A stretch of DNA of 64,000 nucleotides from Isochrysis galbana (lineage: Eukaryota; Haptophyta; Isochrysidales; Isochrysidaceae). Where the stretch lies: positions 683,797-747,796 of the forward strand of contig CM030942.1 in assembly GCA_018136815.1 (NCBI GenBank), given 5' to 3'. Positions 33,121 through 43,900 of the stretch are shown here, piece by piece (position 1 is the first letter of the stretch; every line of letters begins with the position of its first letter). The notes beneath the pieces were generated by a model. It had not been told where the DNA came from and searched no databases. It saw nothing but the letters and a program-made list of their open reading frames with translations. The position numbers were made by a program, and so were the translations under genes.

Positions 33121-34185
33121 CGCTGCCTCGGCGCAGAGGGGAGTTGGGGAGGGTGAGAGGAGGAGGAGAGTGGTAGGGGTGAGGGGAGAGAGGGTGGGGG
33201 GCTGGAGGTGGGGGGTGGTGGAGGGGGTAGAGGCGCGCGAGGGAGGGGGCGGCGGAGAGAGAAGAGAGGAGCGAGAAAACAGAGACTGTCGGGGGGGGGG
33301 GGGAGAGCGAGAAAAGAGTTTTTCGGGCGTGGGGTGGGGGGGGATCGGAGACGAGGGTGACGCGAGGAGAAGAGATGGGGGCGGAAAAGAGAGAAGAAAT
33401 GGAGGAGTGGGCGGTGAGCGAGAGGGGTCTGCCCGCGGCCCCCCCCCGCCGGCCCTTCCCCCCCCCCCCGCGCCCGTGGTCCCCCCCCCCCTTCCCCCCC
33501 CCCTCCTCTCCCCCCCGCGCCCGTGTGTTGGTGCCCATCCCCCCCCCCCCCCGCCCCCCGCGCCTTCTCTTCTCTCTCCTCTCTCTCTCTCTCTTCATGG
33601 AAGCCACGCCCTCCACCTTTACAATCCCCCTCTTCGTGGGGAGGGAGAGGAGAGGAGAGAAGAGAGAGTACCTGACCCCCCCCCCCCCCCCCCGCCCGCC
33701 CTTGGGGAGAGGGAGAGGGATGAGTTTTGTACTCCTCCCTACTCTCTACATTCCATAGGGGGAGGGGAGGGGGAGGGGGAGGGAGAGGGGGGGAGGGGGG
33801 GAGGGGGGAGGGGAGGGGGGAGGGGGGGGGGAGGGGGGGGGAGGGGGGGGGGGGGGAGGGGAGGCAAATGGATCGGAAGATTCACTTCCCCCTTCTCGTG
33901 GTCATCAAGCGCGGGAAGGGGGGGAAGGGGGGGGGGGAAGGGGCGGGGCGGGGAGGGAGCTCTATACCGTTTGGGGAGGGAGCGAGGGGCGAGAGGCACG
34001 CGCGCGCCCTCGGAGGGTCTCGAGCCCGTCATACCGGGGGGGGGGGGGAGCACGGCGTGGTCAACCGCGGCGCTTCCGAGGCAAGGAAGAGAGAAGCCGG
34101 GGGAAGGGGGAGGCGGACGTGGAGGTTCTCTCATCCGCACAGCCGCTCCAGACCTTCACTTCATTCCCCCTCGTGCGCGCGCGCC
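33121..34185. promoter_or_regulatory. Shared upstream region of a head-to-head gene pair; extreme G and C runs
   Basis: Separates glutamate synthase (-) from the EF-hand gene (+). 33440-33700 is C-rich on the plus strand and 33755-33960 is GGGGAGG-rich, a sharp strand asymmetry with many quadruplex-prone runs. Open frames crossing it are artefacts. A bidirectional promoter is inferred from geometry only. Confidence 0.45.
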
Positions 34186-35817
34186 ATGGCGCTCAGTCTA
34201 GTACAGGACGAGGGGGCGGCGCAGGCCGATGAGCTCAACGAGCTCTCCGCTGCACCCACACGCACCAGCTCTGACATGCGCCCGGGGCTCAAGCCGACGG
34301 AGCGCAGAATGAGCGCAAGCTCGCCCGTCGACGGGCCGCGCCTAACCGCCGCGCTCTCCACGATCATGAGCGCCGGCGAGCGGACACCGCGCAGCCGATA
34401 CAGCGTGGAGCGCACGTGTGAGCTCACTAGCGCCGAGCGCGCTGACCTGCACACCCTATTCAAGCTTCTGCTCAGCAGGTGCCGCTCGGCGACGCTGTTC
34501 GCTGGGCCACGCAGCCTAACAGAGCCCGAGCCTGAGCCCAAGCCTGAGGATCTGATCATCTCGCGCGCAGAATTCCAAATTGCCCTCTGCTCTGGGACCA
34601 ACTCCGCGCTTATCCACCGCATCTTTGATATGCTCGCCTCGGGCGAGGGCATAGACTTTGAGGGGTTTGCTGAGGGCCTTGCACCGCTCGTCGCGGCGGA
34701 CGCAACGCTCCACGATCGACTGTGCTTCCTCTTCGATGCGTGCGATCTGGATGGAAGCGGGTACATTTCGAGGGACGAGCTCTTTGTCCTCCTGCATCAA
34801 ATCGACGTGCTCCCACCCGAGTTCATTGAGCCGGCGGTCGACATGACGATGGATCAGCTCGATAAGGACGGGGATGGTGTCATATCATGGGTCGAATTCG
34901 AGACGCACTACGGTGCAAGGCCAGCTGCTCTCCATCGGCTCACTGAGCAGCTCGGGCTCAGCGTCAACCGTCTCACGGCTAGGCTAATCATGAGCCTCGA
35001 CGCCGTCGGGCTCACGCCGCCTCACGAGACCAAGCTGCCCGGATCGACATCCAAAGTGGTCACTGTGCTCGCCGCACCCAAAGCCGTCGACCCGAAGCGA
35101 GACGCGTCCATTCGCCGGTCGAATCTCGATCGTCGCGCGTCGATGGATGCGCCACGTGCGATGCGTGTAGGTGCGCCCCCGCCCGCCCCCTGGCGCGACA
35201 CGAGCCTCTTCGATGGCCCTCGCGATTGCCCGTCTCCACCTCGGCCGGCTTGTGTACTACAAGCGCGCATGAATGGTGGCATCAAGGTCGTCGACACGCA
35301 TCGGCCGCCGCGCACACGGTTTGCGGCGGCGGCGGATGAGCCGCCGCGGACGCCAGCCACAGCAGAGACAACATCGCGGATGTCACGCTTCACGGGCCGC
35401 GGGCGCTTCCGCGCTAGCGCGCGCGACGAAGCCAAGGCGCGAGCGGCTGCCGAGCGGCTCAAGTACGACCGTGCCCTCGCCGATCGCGCTGCGGCGGAGC
35501 GCATCAAAGCGCTCTCAGGCCGAGTGCGTGACGACGGCCTATCAAATGAGCACAGCGATGCGCAAGACCAGCACGTCTCTGATGCGCCCAGGGCGGAAAA
35601 GACCGTCGGCTGGGCCGCGTTCTCTTCCTTCTCATCCCTTCACACGACTACGTGCAGACGCACCGATAGGACCACTGAGCACACTGAGCGGACCGAGCGG
35701 ACCGAGCGTGAGCGAAGTGATGCACGCTCCGCCGGGCTCTTTAGCTCCAGCGTCCGTTCCTTCAGTCGGCCTTCGAGCGGCAAATCCCTCGCACGAAGCG
35801 AGTCGATCACAGAGTGA
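34186..35817 (+). CDS. EF-hand calcium-binding protein
   Basis: 543 residues, one exon. Two canonical EF-hand loops are visible: DLDGSGYISRDE at about 187-198 and DKDGDGVISWVE at about 226-237. A degenerate hand (LASGEGIDFEGFAEGL) precedes them, giving a calcineurin-B/recoverin-like tandem in the middle. The N-terminal 90 residues are low complexity. The C-terminal half is Arg/Ala/Ser-rich with helical ARDEAKARAAAERLKYDRAL and an ERTERTERER run, so probably coiled or disordered. A calcium sensor or adaptor role is likely; the partner is unknown. ATG at 34186 (GCGCGCCATGG context) is the first start after the G-rich tract; the upstream extension of the open frame is low-complexity leader. Confidence 0.75.
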   Translation: MALSLVQDEGAAQADELNELSAAPTRTSSDMRPGLKPTERRMSASSPVDGPRLTAALSTIMSAGERTPRSRYSVERTCELTSAERADLHTLFKLLLSRCRSATLFAGPRSLTEPEPEPKPEDLIISRAEFQIALCSGTNSALIHRIFDMLASGEGIDFEGFAEGLAPLVAADATLHDRLCFLFDACDLDGSGYISRDELFVLLHQIDVLPPEFIEPAVDMTMDQLDKDGDGVISWVEFETHYGARPAALHRLTEQLGLSVNRLTARLIMSLDAVGLTPPHETKLPGSTSKVVTVLAAPKAVDPKRDASIRRSNLDRRASMDAPRAMRVGAPPPAPWRDTSLFDGPRDCPSPPRPACVLQARMNGGIKVVDTHRPPRTRFAAAADEPPRTPATAETTSRMSRFTGRGRFRASARDEAKARAAAERLKYDRALADRAAAERIKALSGRVRDDGLSNEHSDAQDQHVSDAPRAEKTVGWAAFSSFSSLHTTTCRRTDRTTEHTERTERTERERSDARSAGLFSSSVRSFSRPSSGKSLARSESITE

Positions 35818-36148
35818 AGCGAGCGCGCCCACTCGAGGGCATGTAGAGCGATCGCATGACGCACCAAACGCCGTCCAACACGTGGCGGCGTCGATAATGC
35901 CGGAAGCCAGCAAGAAACTCCAATCAAGGTCCCAGCCAGTGGAGGTCTCTCAACCGCATCAGTCACAACGATTCCTACTATTCAGGTCCCGTGTCTTGCA
36001 CATTGAAACGTTTCGCTAGCTTCTCGAGGAGAGTGGCGGCGGCGGTAGCGTATGTGTAAGCAGAAGCTATGGCTCGCGCCGCTGCAACGAGCAACGAGCA
36101 TTCATCTATAACACTTCGTCTCAACACCACGTGAACTTGAGCGAAACA

Positions 36149-36240
36149 CAACTAACTTCCTAGTTGGTTTGCATGGGGAAGAGCACGTTCCCTTCCCCCC
36201 ACACCCCACTCCCGGCCCATCCTGATGGGGGTAGAGAACC
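36149..36240 (+). mobile_element. Retroposon 5' end (hairpin) fragment
   Basis: CAACTA-ACTTCC-TAGTTG (36149-36166) is followed closely by GCATGGGGAAGAGCACG and a C-rich stretch ending cctgatggggg, in the same order as the 5' end at 4285 (-). The 3' limit is not visible. Confidence 0.5.
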
Positions 36241-36610
36241 GCCCACCCGCTCCCCCTCAACGTGCGAGCGTTATATCGCGGCGAGGCTAGCGCGGCGAGC
36301 AGCGCCGCTGCGCGGAGCCCGAGGTAGTTCGCCCCGAGCGCTCGACGGAACCGTGAGCGCGTATCGATGGCCTTGGTCGGTAGTAGTACCTCTTTCTTGC
36401 TTCCTCTCATGCTCATGAGGTGTCGTTCCGTCAATTATGGAACATCAATCGAATGGAGCCATCAAATGTCCATAGTTATTCATACAACAATATTCACATA
36501 TGATGACCCTACGGCGCGCGCTTTCAGAGTTTCAGGGGTTGGGCTAATTTTGGCATTCAGTCCCTTGCCCATGGCTCGCAGGGTGCAATAAAGGCTCACA
36601 ATTACACCAA

Positions 36611-36868
36611 GTGCACGCCGTGCGTGCCGATGTGCATCGGGTCCCCCGCCGCGGAAGCCGTGCGTGCGCATGTCGACTGTTTTCGCTGTGGTTCCCTACA
36701 ATTACGTAAACATGCAATACAAGAGAGATCTCTCACGGGACATGTGTGATGAGTTGCAATCACCCATGTCCCATGTGCACGCCGTGCATGCGCACGGCGC
36801 GATGTGCATCGGTTCCCTGCGGGGGCGCCGTGCGTGCGCATACCAACTTGTTTCTCTGCGGTTCCCCT
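36611..36868. repeat. Direct duplication of about 90 bp
   Basis: Two copies (36611-36695, 36775-36868) run GTGCACGCCGTGC ... GATGTGCATCGG ... CCGTGCGTGCGCAT ... GGTTCCC with moderate divergence. Confidence 0.65.
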
Positions 36869-37504
36869 GTGGCCTGTGGCTCGGACGATCCGCTCACGCG
36901 GAAGGAGTTTTTTCTAGCCCGTTTAAGCCGTGGGTTGACAAATTGGACCGTTGGATGGCAAAATCACGCTTCGTCGTCACTAAAGGCTAAAGAAAGGTCT
37001 CAAAGAGGGCAATCAAATCAACATTTCATCTCCTAGGCAAAGCTGACCCACAATACAAGAGTAGTCATGAATACTGATACTGAGTACAAATACTACCAAT
37101 TTGGCAGTATTCGTACTCATGAGTACAGCCGCGAGCGAGTATTCGTACTCATGAGTACAGCCGAGGCGGTTTTGTGAGTGATGTGTCATCGTGGCTTGTG
37201 TCGCCATGTAGCGCTCGCGCTCCCTCTCTCTCTTTCTCAAGACTGTGCTCTATGCCCCTTGAGACTTGCCCCACGAACAAGCATTCGCTTGTTTCGACAT
37301 ACAATTGCCAAGGTGAGCAGGCCCGACGGCCCGACTTTGCACCAAGACTGAACGGGATAGCGGCACTTTTGGGTTAATCTTGTTGTATTGTATGACCCAC
37401 CAAGCACCATATTGACATATGACACCCTTGCCGCTACGCCAATCGCCGCATCTGCCCGTGCGCACTGCGTCGAAATCGGCCACGCCCCCAGCTTCAACGC
37501 TAGC

Positions 37505-37697
37505 ACGCTAACCCCATTGACCCCCACCTATAAAAGTGGGTTGAAATCAATCCCGCTATATATTTTTATCTCGATTCAAATAAATAAACCCATACTTTAC
37601 GGGGATGCAATGTAATAATTAAAACGTTCGTATGGTCCTCTTTCGACGGAACGCGACCTTGGCGCGTTCCACGACCCTATCATTAGAACGATAGTTG
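37505..37697 (-). mobile_element. Two adjacent retroelement 5' hairpin ends
   Basis: At 37694-37677, CTATCGTT-CT-AATGATAG (8-bp stem with one G-U) is followed by GGTCGTGGAACGCGC. At 37540-37523 a CCCAC/GTGGG hairpin is followed by GGGTCAATGGGG. Both match the conserved order at other copies; their bodies are missing or very short. Confidence 0.55.
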
Positions 37698-38029
37698 AAT
37701 TTTCCATTTCCAACAACACGAAACAGCCGAGACCATTATGCTTTAGAAGCACAAGCAGAAATAAGCAAGTGTGGCACCTATGCATGGAGAAGGCGAATAG
37801 CCCACTTGCCACTTCCTAGCTACGATATTGTCAATTTCCTGCACTCCCTCACATAAAAATGCACAACTCAAAAGCAAGAATCACATCCACACACATAGAT
37901 TGTTCAAGCTGAAACCACATCACTCCTACTCCCTTGTCGCCTGTCATTTTGATGAAGAGTCGAAAGCGGCATCCATTAAGCTCACAGTCGCGGATGGCTC
38001 TGATCCATGTCGGTAGACGGGTGCGACCA

Positions 38030-39298
38030 TTACTTCCGCATGGCTACCGGTACCGAAATTTGTATCGGCTGCAGCGACGTGGCCGCAGTGTCACCCTCGT
38101 TGTGGGTCTGGTGCAGTCCAAGCAGAAGCACGGCATGTCTATGTGTGAGGCCGCTCTGTACGATTCGTTCATATATCCGTTGCATAACCTGTTTCTCGAT
38201 TGACTGCACAGTGTTCGGGCTCGGCACTCGTCCTCTGGCGGCTCCGCTCCTCTGCATGTCCTTTAGTGCTGAGATCACATTGAGAATGTCGCTCCGTATT
38301 CCTGTAGACTCCGATAGCACAGTCCGTTGCAGATGAGACAACTCTGAACGCGCCTCCGCCACTGACTTCAATATGCTCGTGGAATTCTTCAGACAAGCCA
38401 TTTTTTTTAGCAGTGTCTGGCGCTTTTGCTCACTTGCTGCCAGTTGCGCAGTCGATTCTTTCAGCTGTTTTGCCAGGCGATCGCGTTCCTCGTTGGCCGC
38501 AGCACAAGCCGCTCCAAGATCTTTAGAACGGGCACATTCGACCTCGAGCTCTCGTTGAAGTTGCTGAAGCTTGCTTCGTAGAATTTGCACCTCCTCTTTC
38601 GCTTCTCTGCGTGACCTCACATCATCAGCAGATGCTGGCGGTGCTGCCCGCACACGAGCAATGAGAGCATTGTGCTCGTTTTTCAAGAGATCGCGGCTCA
38701 CCGAAGCCAGAGTGTCCTTCAGTGTCGCAATCTCGGTTTGCTGGTCTTCAATTTGAGAGAGGAGTAAAGCCTTCTGAGCCTCATGTTCACGGCGTGTCGC
38801 TGCTCCTGTTGCATCTTGCTCAACACCCGTGGGGATCGAATCAAACGCATCAGCTTGCTCGCGTTTCGCCAGTAGAGCTACCTCGGCATGGTCCATGCTC
38901 ATCTGCTCCCGATTTGCCTTGGTCGACAAGCCGCCATTAGAAGGGAGCGTCCCACTCGTATTCACATGTGAAGAGGACGCAATCACGACTTCCATGCTGA
39001 GATCGTCGTCATTGACGGTCCACGGTGCAAGATCTATTTTTCTGCCCGATAGGTCGGAAAAAAGCGACTGCCCATCAAACGGTACGCGTGATCTGGCCAT
39101 ACCCGCCGTCAGTGGCCGCGAGATGCATGCACTGGCCGGCCGCCGCTCTCCACCCGTCTGCTGACTCCATCCCTGCTGCCTCGTGCTGATGCCGGGTGCG
39201 CCAGGGTGGACTGGTTTGCTTGACCCCTTGCTGCGGCTGAAGCTCCGTTCTACCGGCCGGCAAAGTAGACCAGTTGCCGAGTGAGATGGTCGCATCAT
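38030..39298 (-). CDS. Coiled-coil protein of unknown function
   Basis: 422 residues from the double ATG at 39298. Residues 1-130 are Ser/Arg-rich and disordered. From about 165 to 330 there is a long coiled coil: RREHEAQKALLLSQIEDQQ, LRSKLQQLQRELEVEC and EERDRLAKQLKESTAQLAAS. A shorter helical segment follows (SELSHLQRTVLSESTGIRSD). No catalytic motif is seen. It could be a centrosomal or flagellar coiled-coil protein. It is head-to-head with the YVH1-like gene, 828 bp apart. The open frame extends upstream into a low-complexity GGREGG region, which I left out. The last ~30 residues are less helical and a missed intron there is possible. Confidence 0.65.
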   Translation of the reverse strand: MMRPSHSATGLLCRPVERSFSRSKGSSKPVHPGAPGISTRQQGWSQQTGGERRPASACISRPLTAGMARSRVPFDGQSLFSDLSGRKIDLAPWTVNDDDLSMEVVIASSSHVNTSGTLPSNGGLSTKANREQMSMDHAEVALLAKREQADAFDSIPTGVEQDATGAATRREHEAQKALLLSQIEDQQTEIATLKDTLASVSRDLLKNEHNALIARVRAAPPASADDVRSRREAKEEVQILRSKLQQLQRELEVECARSKDLGAACAAANEERDRLAKQLKESTAQLAASEQKRQTLLKKMACLKNSTSILKSVAEARSELSHLQRTVLSESTGIRSDILNVISALKDMQRSGAARGRVPSPNTVQSIEKQVMQRIYERIVQSGLTHRHAVLLLGLHQTHNEGDTAATSLQPIQISVPVAMRK

Positions 39299-40126
39299 CG
39301 GCTCCCAAGGCTTCTGCCTCCCTCCCTCCGTTCCTCCCTCCCTCCGTCCGTCCCTCCGTTCCTCCCTCCCTCCCTCCCTCCCTCTCTGGCTGGCTGTCCC
39401 TCCCTCGTGTGGCTGTATGGCGGCGAGCTCCCCGCCGACGGAAGATGCAGTCCGAGCAAGAGAGAGGCAATCGTAGTAACCTCTCCGGAGGTGCGGGCGC
39501 GACAGCCGGAGGCAGAGTGTGTAAAGAGTGTGCAAAGACTCGAGGTGATGAAGGCAGAAGAAGAGAAGAGAGAGGAAGGGGGGCGCACTGGGAAGCCGGC
39601 GCCGCCGGAAAACAAGGGGGGCAGGCAGGGATGAATAGTATATACTTTATGGGCTCATTCCTATCACTCTCTTCTGTCTTTCTGCTCCTCTCAACCTCCG
39701 CTGGCCACTGGATTTTTAAAATCACACCTCTTAGGGCACACGAGAGTAGAGGCTTGAGCTTCTCATCGAGCAACGTTCTTCACAAACTGTTACAATAAAA
39801 GGACTGAGAGGTGGAGGTACGGAGGTACCCGAATCTAAATATGCACTACGATGCATGTATCTACGGAGTACATATTCCTCGAGTAAGTACATATCCATAG
39901 AGTATGTACGAGTACCGAGTATCCAATTCCAGGAGTACAGTACACCCGTCCCGTGGAGAGAGGGCGCACACACGGGCGGGGCTCTACTCGCGCTCCATCG
40001 CCCTCTTCTCTCTCTATCTCTCTCCTCCTCTCTCTCCCTCTCTCCCTCCCTCCCTCCCTTGCTCGCTCGCTTCCTCTCTGCCCTTCTCTTATCCGCCCTC
40101 TCTCTCTCAACGTGCGTGTGGTCGGA
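39299..40126. promoter_or_regulatory. Shared upstream region of the coiled-coil and YVH1-like genes
   Basis: Contains CCTCCCT-rich repeats (39315-39385), scattered gagtac motifs (39860-39945) and a CT-rich leader (40000-40110) before the plus-strand start. No further gene seen. Confidence 0.4.
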
Positions 40127-41980
40127 ATGGGCTTCGTGGGCTGCCTGCCTCTGAGCCGAGTGGCTGGCGGTGCAGTGCTGCTTCTCTGCCAGCGCACCGA
40201 GGGGCTCGACGCAATCGGCGCCGAGTTGGAACCGCAGCCAGCCGAGGCCGAGCGCGTAGCGGCGGCCGCCGCGGCTGTCGCCGACGCAGGTGCGCTCCAG
40301 CTGTGCATGCCGCCAGCTGCGTCCAGGCCAGACGAGGACGAACTGCTGCAGCCAATGGACGACTCCAAGCTCCGAGCGCGCCTCAGATCGCGCTCGCATC
40401 GCCTAGTTGTCGACGACTTTCTTCTCTTTGTCCTTCCCACGAGACATGCCACGCTGCCAGAAGGCTCATTGTTGTCGTGGGTTCCAGCAGCCGCGCTCAT
40501 CTCCGACCCTCCTAGGCTGTCTCCACGGCTATCCATATTTCTTAGCAAACCTGCAACTCGTTCCGTGCTCGAGAAGTTGTCTAGGAAGTCAGCCGCTCGC
40601 TCTGACCTGCCATCCTCTTCGGTAGAACCAGATGCAAATGGAAATGCTCTAGGAGAATTCGACTTGTCCGTGCCTCGACGACTCGCAGCAGACTTCTTTC
40701 TTGGCGGTCTGGAGTCCGCTAGCAACAGTGAACTTTTATCGGCCCTAGGCATTCGCCACGTTCTCCTCGCCTTGCCCGACGCCCTTGTCATAGGCAGTGC
40801 GGCAGCCGTGTCCGACACCACACATATTGCACAGATGGCTCAGGCCAAGGCTGCGGCTTTGGCGGTGGTGGCTCTCGGAGCCGAAGTGCGCATCGTTCAG
40901 CACTCGCAAGTAGCACTTGAGAGCGGTGATGCGGTGTCGCTCCTTCTGCAAGTGTGCCACTGGATCGATGAGGGCATCGAAACAGGTGGTGTCCTAGTTG
41001 CTGGGCCTCTTTCAGCGCCAAACGCGCCTGCTGTTTGGCTCTCGACGACATATCTTGCCACCACTCTGCGTACTAGATTCAAAGAGCCAGTGCCCAAAGC
41101 CTTCGCCAACTGCCGTGCCCTATATCCTACGTGCCGAATGAGCTCAGCGCAAGCGGGTGAGAGCAGTTTACTTGTGCAACGCTGGGGAGGAGAGCATGAG
41201 AAGGCACCTGCCGAGAAGCGCGAGAAGCGCCACTTCTCAAAACGAGCTTCATCTACGCCAGACGCTGAGATTGGACACTCTTGGCTGTTGCCGGCATCTT
41301 CCATTCAAGATCGAGCGGGAAGCTTGCGCAACGCGGATGTTCAGACAACACCGATTGCAACCTCTTCAGAGCTCAGCGTAAATGGCGAGCAACTCAGCAC
41401 GGATGCCAATGACACTGGTGCTACGGTGAGAGTGCCCTCACAATCTTACCAGCATAACACTGTCGCCTTGGTCACGCTCGCTTCTCCTGCCACTGCGGAT
41501 ATTTCAAGAGGAAATGCCGATGGTCGAGGCCAAGCGGCCAAGCTTGAAGATGGCGCGCGTACGGCAGATGGAGGGGAGGCGGGCTTACCTTCGTCGCAGC
41601 CACGACTACTCTCGGTATGGTATCGGTGTCGCAAGTGTCGCACGCCCATCTTTTCCGACACCATGCTCGAGAGCCATCAGGAAGGCAAGGGGCAGTCTGC
41701 CTTCAAATTTGGCAGACGCGATGCTCGGGGGACAACAGCCAACCTGGGGTGCACCTCTCACTTTCTCAACCCTGACGCGACAGCAAGTTTGAGTGAAATT
41801 GAGGGCAAGATTTGTTGCCCGAGGTGTTCCGCTCGCATTGGGGGCTATCACTGGGCGGGAATGCAATGTTCCTGCGGGGCGTGGGTTGCTCCAGCAATAC
41901 AGGTGGTCAAGAGCAAGGTAGATGAGAGCATTATCATCGCTGGAGCTCAAGCCCCTTCCCGCGAACCTCCTCATCCATAA
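40127..41980 (+). CDS. YVH1/DUSP12-like protein with inactivated phosphatase domain
   Basis: 617 residues, one exon. The middle region (about 190-320) has the dual-specificity phosphatase layout: LAADFFLGGLESASNSELL, LGIRHVLLALPD and CHWIDEGIETGGVLVAG. In active enzymes VLVHCxxGxSRS follows. Here residues 292-299 are AGPLSAPN, so both the catalytic Cys (position 293 is Gly) and the Arg (position 299 is Asn) are gone. The C-terminal zinc domain (about 495-605) is fully conserved: YRCRKCRTPIF, CTSHFLNP, CCPRCSARIGGYHWAG and CSCGAWVAPAIQVVKSKVDE, as in YVH1/DUSP12. In yeast the zinc domain, not phosphatase activity, serves 60S ribosome maturation, so a ribosome-assembly role is a reasonable inference. 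An acidic, Ser-rich linker joins the domains. ATG 40127 follows the CT-rich leader. Confidence 0.85.
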   Translation: MGFVGCLPLSRVAGGAVLLLCQRTEGLDAIGAELEPQPAEAERVAAAAAAVADAGALQLCMPPAASRPDEDELLQPMDDSKLRARLRSRSHRLVVDDFLLFVLPTRHATLPEGSLLSWVPAAALISDPPRLSPRLSIFLSKPATRSVLEKLSRKSAARSDLPSSSVEPDANGNALGEFDLSVPRRLAADFFLGGLESASNSELLSALGIRHVLLALPDALVIGSAAAVSDTTHIAQMAQAKAAALAVVALGAEVRIVQHSQVALESGDAVSLLLQVCHWIDEGIETGGVLVAGPLSAPNAPAVWLSTTYLATTLRTRFKEPVPKAFANCRALYPTCRMSSAQAGESSLLVQRWGGEHEKAPAEKREKRHFSKRASSTPDAEIGHSWLLPASSIQDRAGSLRNADVQTTPIATSSELSVNGEQLSTDANDTGATVRVPSQSYQHNTVALVTLASPATADISRGNADGRGQAAKLEDGARTADGGEAGLPSSQPRLLSVWYRCRKCRTPIFSDTMLESHQEGKGQSAFKFGRRDARGTTANLGCTSHFLNPDATASLSEIEGKICCPRCSARIGGYHWAGMQCSCGAWVAPAIQVVKSKVDESIIIAGAQAPSREPPHP

Positions 41981-42408
41981 CGTTGGTTGGAGTCATGGAG
42001 TGATGATCAATCTAATGCGCTGCAAGCAGCTAAATCACCCGAACAATGTTCCGTCGTTGTTGTATGTAACCGTATGGTAGCCGCACTAAGGGTCATAGAC
42101 CAGCCTATATTCGCTTCCGTCGTGAAGTAAGTAAGCAGAAGCGTCAAGGCGCAGATTCAGATTCCTCGACTCTTCACTCATTCCACAATTCTTGGTTCTT
42201 GGTAGAAGCGCATGCTGTAGAGGCTGACGCGGCGAGGAGGGAAGGTAGCGGGCAGTTGAAGAGGAATGGCTGGGAGTAGCTAGGAGAAGAGGCAGTGGCA
42301 GTGGAGGCCTAGAGCTGGCCGGGCGCTAGGCAGCGATGAGGACGGGATCGGAGTGGCGACGACGACAGGCATGGCGCGGGATGGCGGGGCTAGGTTGGAG
42401 GGGGGGAG
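41981..42408. other. Intergenic, nothing recognised
   Basis: 3' flank of the YVH1-like gene. No gene, RNA or repeat identified. Confidence 0.5.
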
Positions 42409-43900
42409 TTCGACTAAGTTTATACTGAGTTCGCCACAACTATTCGTTACATACGATAGGGTCATGGAGCGCGCCTCGCTCCCACCCACTCTCTCCGCCC
42501 ACCCCACCGCGCCGACCGACCACGACCACGACATGCCAGACGCTGCGCAGACGCAACGCCCTTCAGCCAGGGCCATGCCAACCCAGGTGCCCGCGAGCAA
42601 CGACCCGAGCCGAGCCCACAGACCCACACAGACAAGGCTCACCCCAGCACCACACAGCACACCATCACCAACACAAGCCTGCCAGCACAGACGAACACGC
42701 ACACGGCTCGATCGAGTCACAAGGCACAAAGCTCTCTGACTCCCAGCTAGGGAAAGCCTTCGAGCTGGGCCCTTACAATGACAATGCCGCGGCACTGACC
42801 TCGTGTGCAAGCACGAGGCGCAGGCCAGGCCGGTCGACAAGACCACCATCACAACACACAGGGAAGCTTGCAGCAAGTGCTGCAAGACCCCATCCAGACG
42901 AACTATTGGCCCCAAAACGCATTCTGCCTGGCCATGGGAGCCGCCCAGAGGCATCTGTCTGCCTGGCGACCAGGGAAGGGGGGGGGGGGGGGGGGGGGTT
43001 CAGCTCGAGGGCAGGCCCACGCAGGGCGTTGGAGTGCGAATCACGGCCCGCGCCCACTAGGGGTCTGGGCCAGTGTGATGATTGCCCAGCCCCTGCCAAA
43101 GGGCAGGGGCTGTGGTTGATTGTACGGGCCCACCCCTGGGGGTGTCCGCGATGGAGAGGGGGGGGCGCGAGGCCCCCATTGACCCCTACTAATAAAAGTA
43201 GGTTGACAAAACGGCCCCGCTAGATGGGGCGAAAGACTACCGGTCGACTCAGACACATGGAAACACATGGCCCGCATATACACCTCCCCGCTAACCACCT
43301 CCAGAGACGTATACATGCACTAGAAACACATAACGCGCACCGTAGAATAGGCACATACAACCGCTTCCCGGACCGAGACCCCATCTGCCGCCTTTGCGCG
43401 CAAGAGAATGAATCGTCCTCGCATGCGCATGTAGCGCAAACGCGTGGGCCCAGGCCAGTCCGCCTTCGGGTTTTGCGTCCTTGAACGCCCCGGGCGCGAC
43501 CGGCTCATTGCGCTGTACGGCCCCCAGGAAGAGTTGCACCTCCGGGCGTCCGAGCCAGCGCTTGCCAACGTCAAGCGAGCCAAAGCAGTGGGGCTCGAGC
43601 GCAAGCGAATCAAGGCATTCTTGCAGCGCGTGGGGCGAGGATGGGTCAGTGTGGATGTGTGCCACCCTCAAGACCCCGCGTGCTCCCTACCAGTGGCCCC
43701 CCACACTGCTCGCGAGAGGTGTGGGCTCACCATGCCCACTACCTCCAGGCCATTCTTCGGCCGATCGCGGGCGATTGCCCTTCGCGGAAGCTCCGCGTTT
43801 CTTATAGTGATGCGCCCCTTATTCATTTCTCTGATTCCCTCCCGTGGGCGACCGTGCGACCGTGTCATTCTCCCAAAATAGACCGCCACGCGCGGGGGAA
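42409..43900 (+). mobile_element. Composite LINE remnant with an opposite-strand retroposon inside
   Basis: Two successive hairpins (42412-42432 and 42440-42459) precede GGGTCATGGAGCGCGCC. The frame from 42464 (MERASLPPT...) matches the LINE ORF1 head and closes at 42739. On the minus strand, 43205 back to about 42930 is a separate retroposon: hairpin CCTACT-TTTATT-AGTAGG, GGGTCAATGGGGG, and a block CTGGTCGCCAGGCAGACAG shared with the 4-kb and 20-kb copies. On the plus strand 43224-43484 resembles a LINE ORF2 C-terminus (LQRRIHALETHNAHRRIG, then CRLCAQENESSSHAH, a CCHC-type zinc knuckle). The reverse transcriptase core is absent. Confidence 0.6.

Larger units (their letters stand above)
35818..38029. 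other. Repeat-bearing intergenic region
   Basis: Holds a hairpin retroposon end at 36149 (+), repeat B copy 2 at 36419-36482, and a ~90-bp duplication at 36611-36868. A 24-bp doublet (TATTCGTACTCATGAGTACA...) lies at 37107-37163. Hairpin LINE ends lie at 37543 and 37697 (both -). No gene is recognised. Confidence 0.5.

Noticed and set aside
33727-34185. 153-residue N-terminal extension of the EF-hand protein
   Set aside because: Encoded by GGGGAGG repeats; a good ATG context follows at 34186.
32456-34201. 581-codon open frame on the plus strand
   Set aside because: It is antisense to glutamate synthase exons and then runs through G-runs; composition explains its length.
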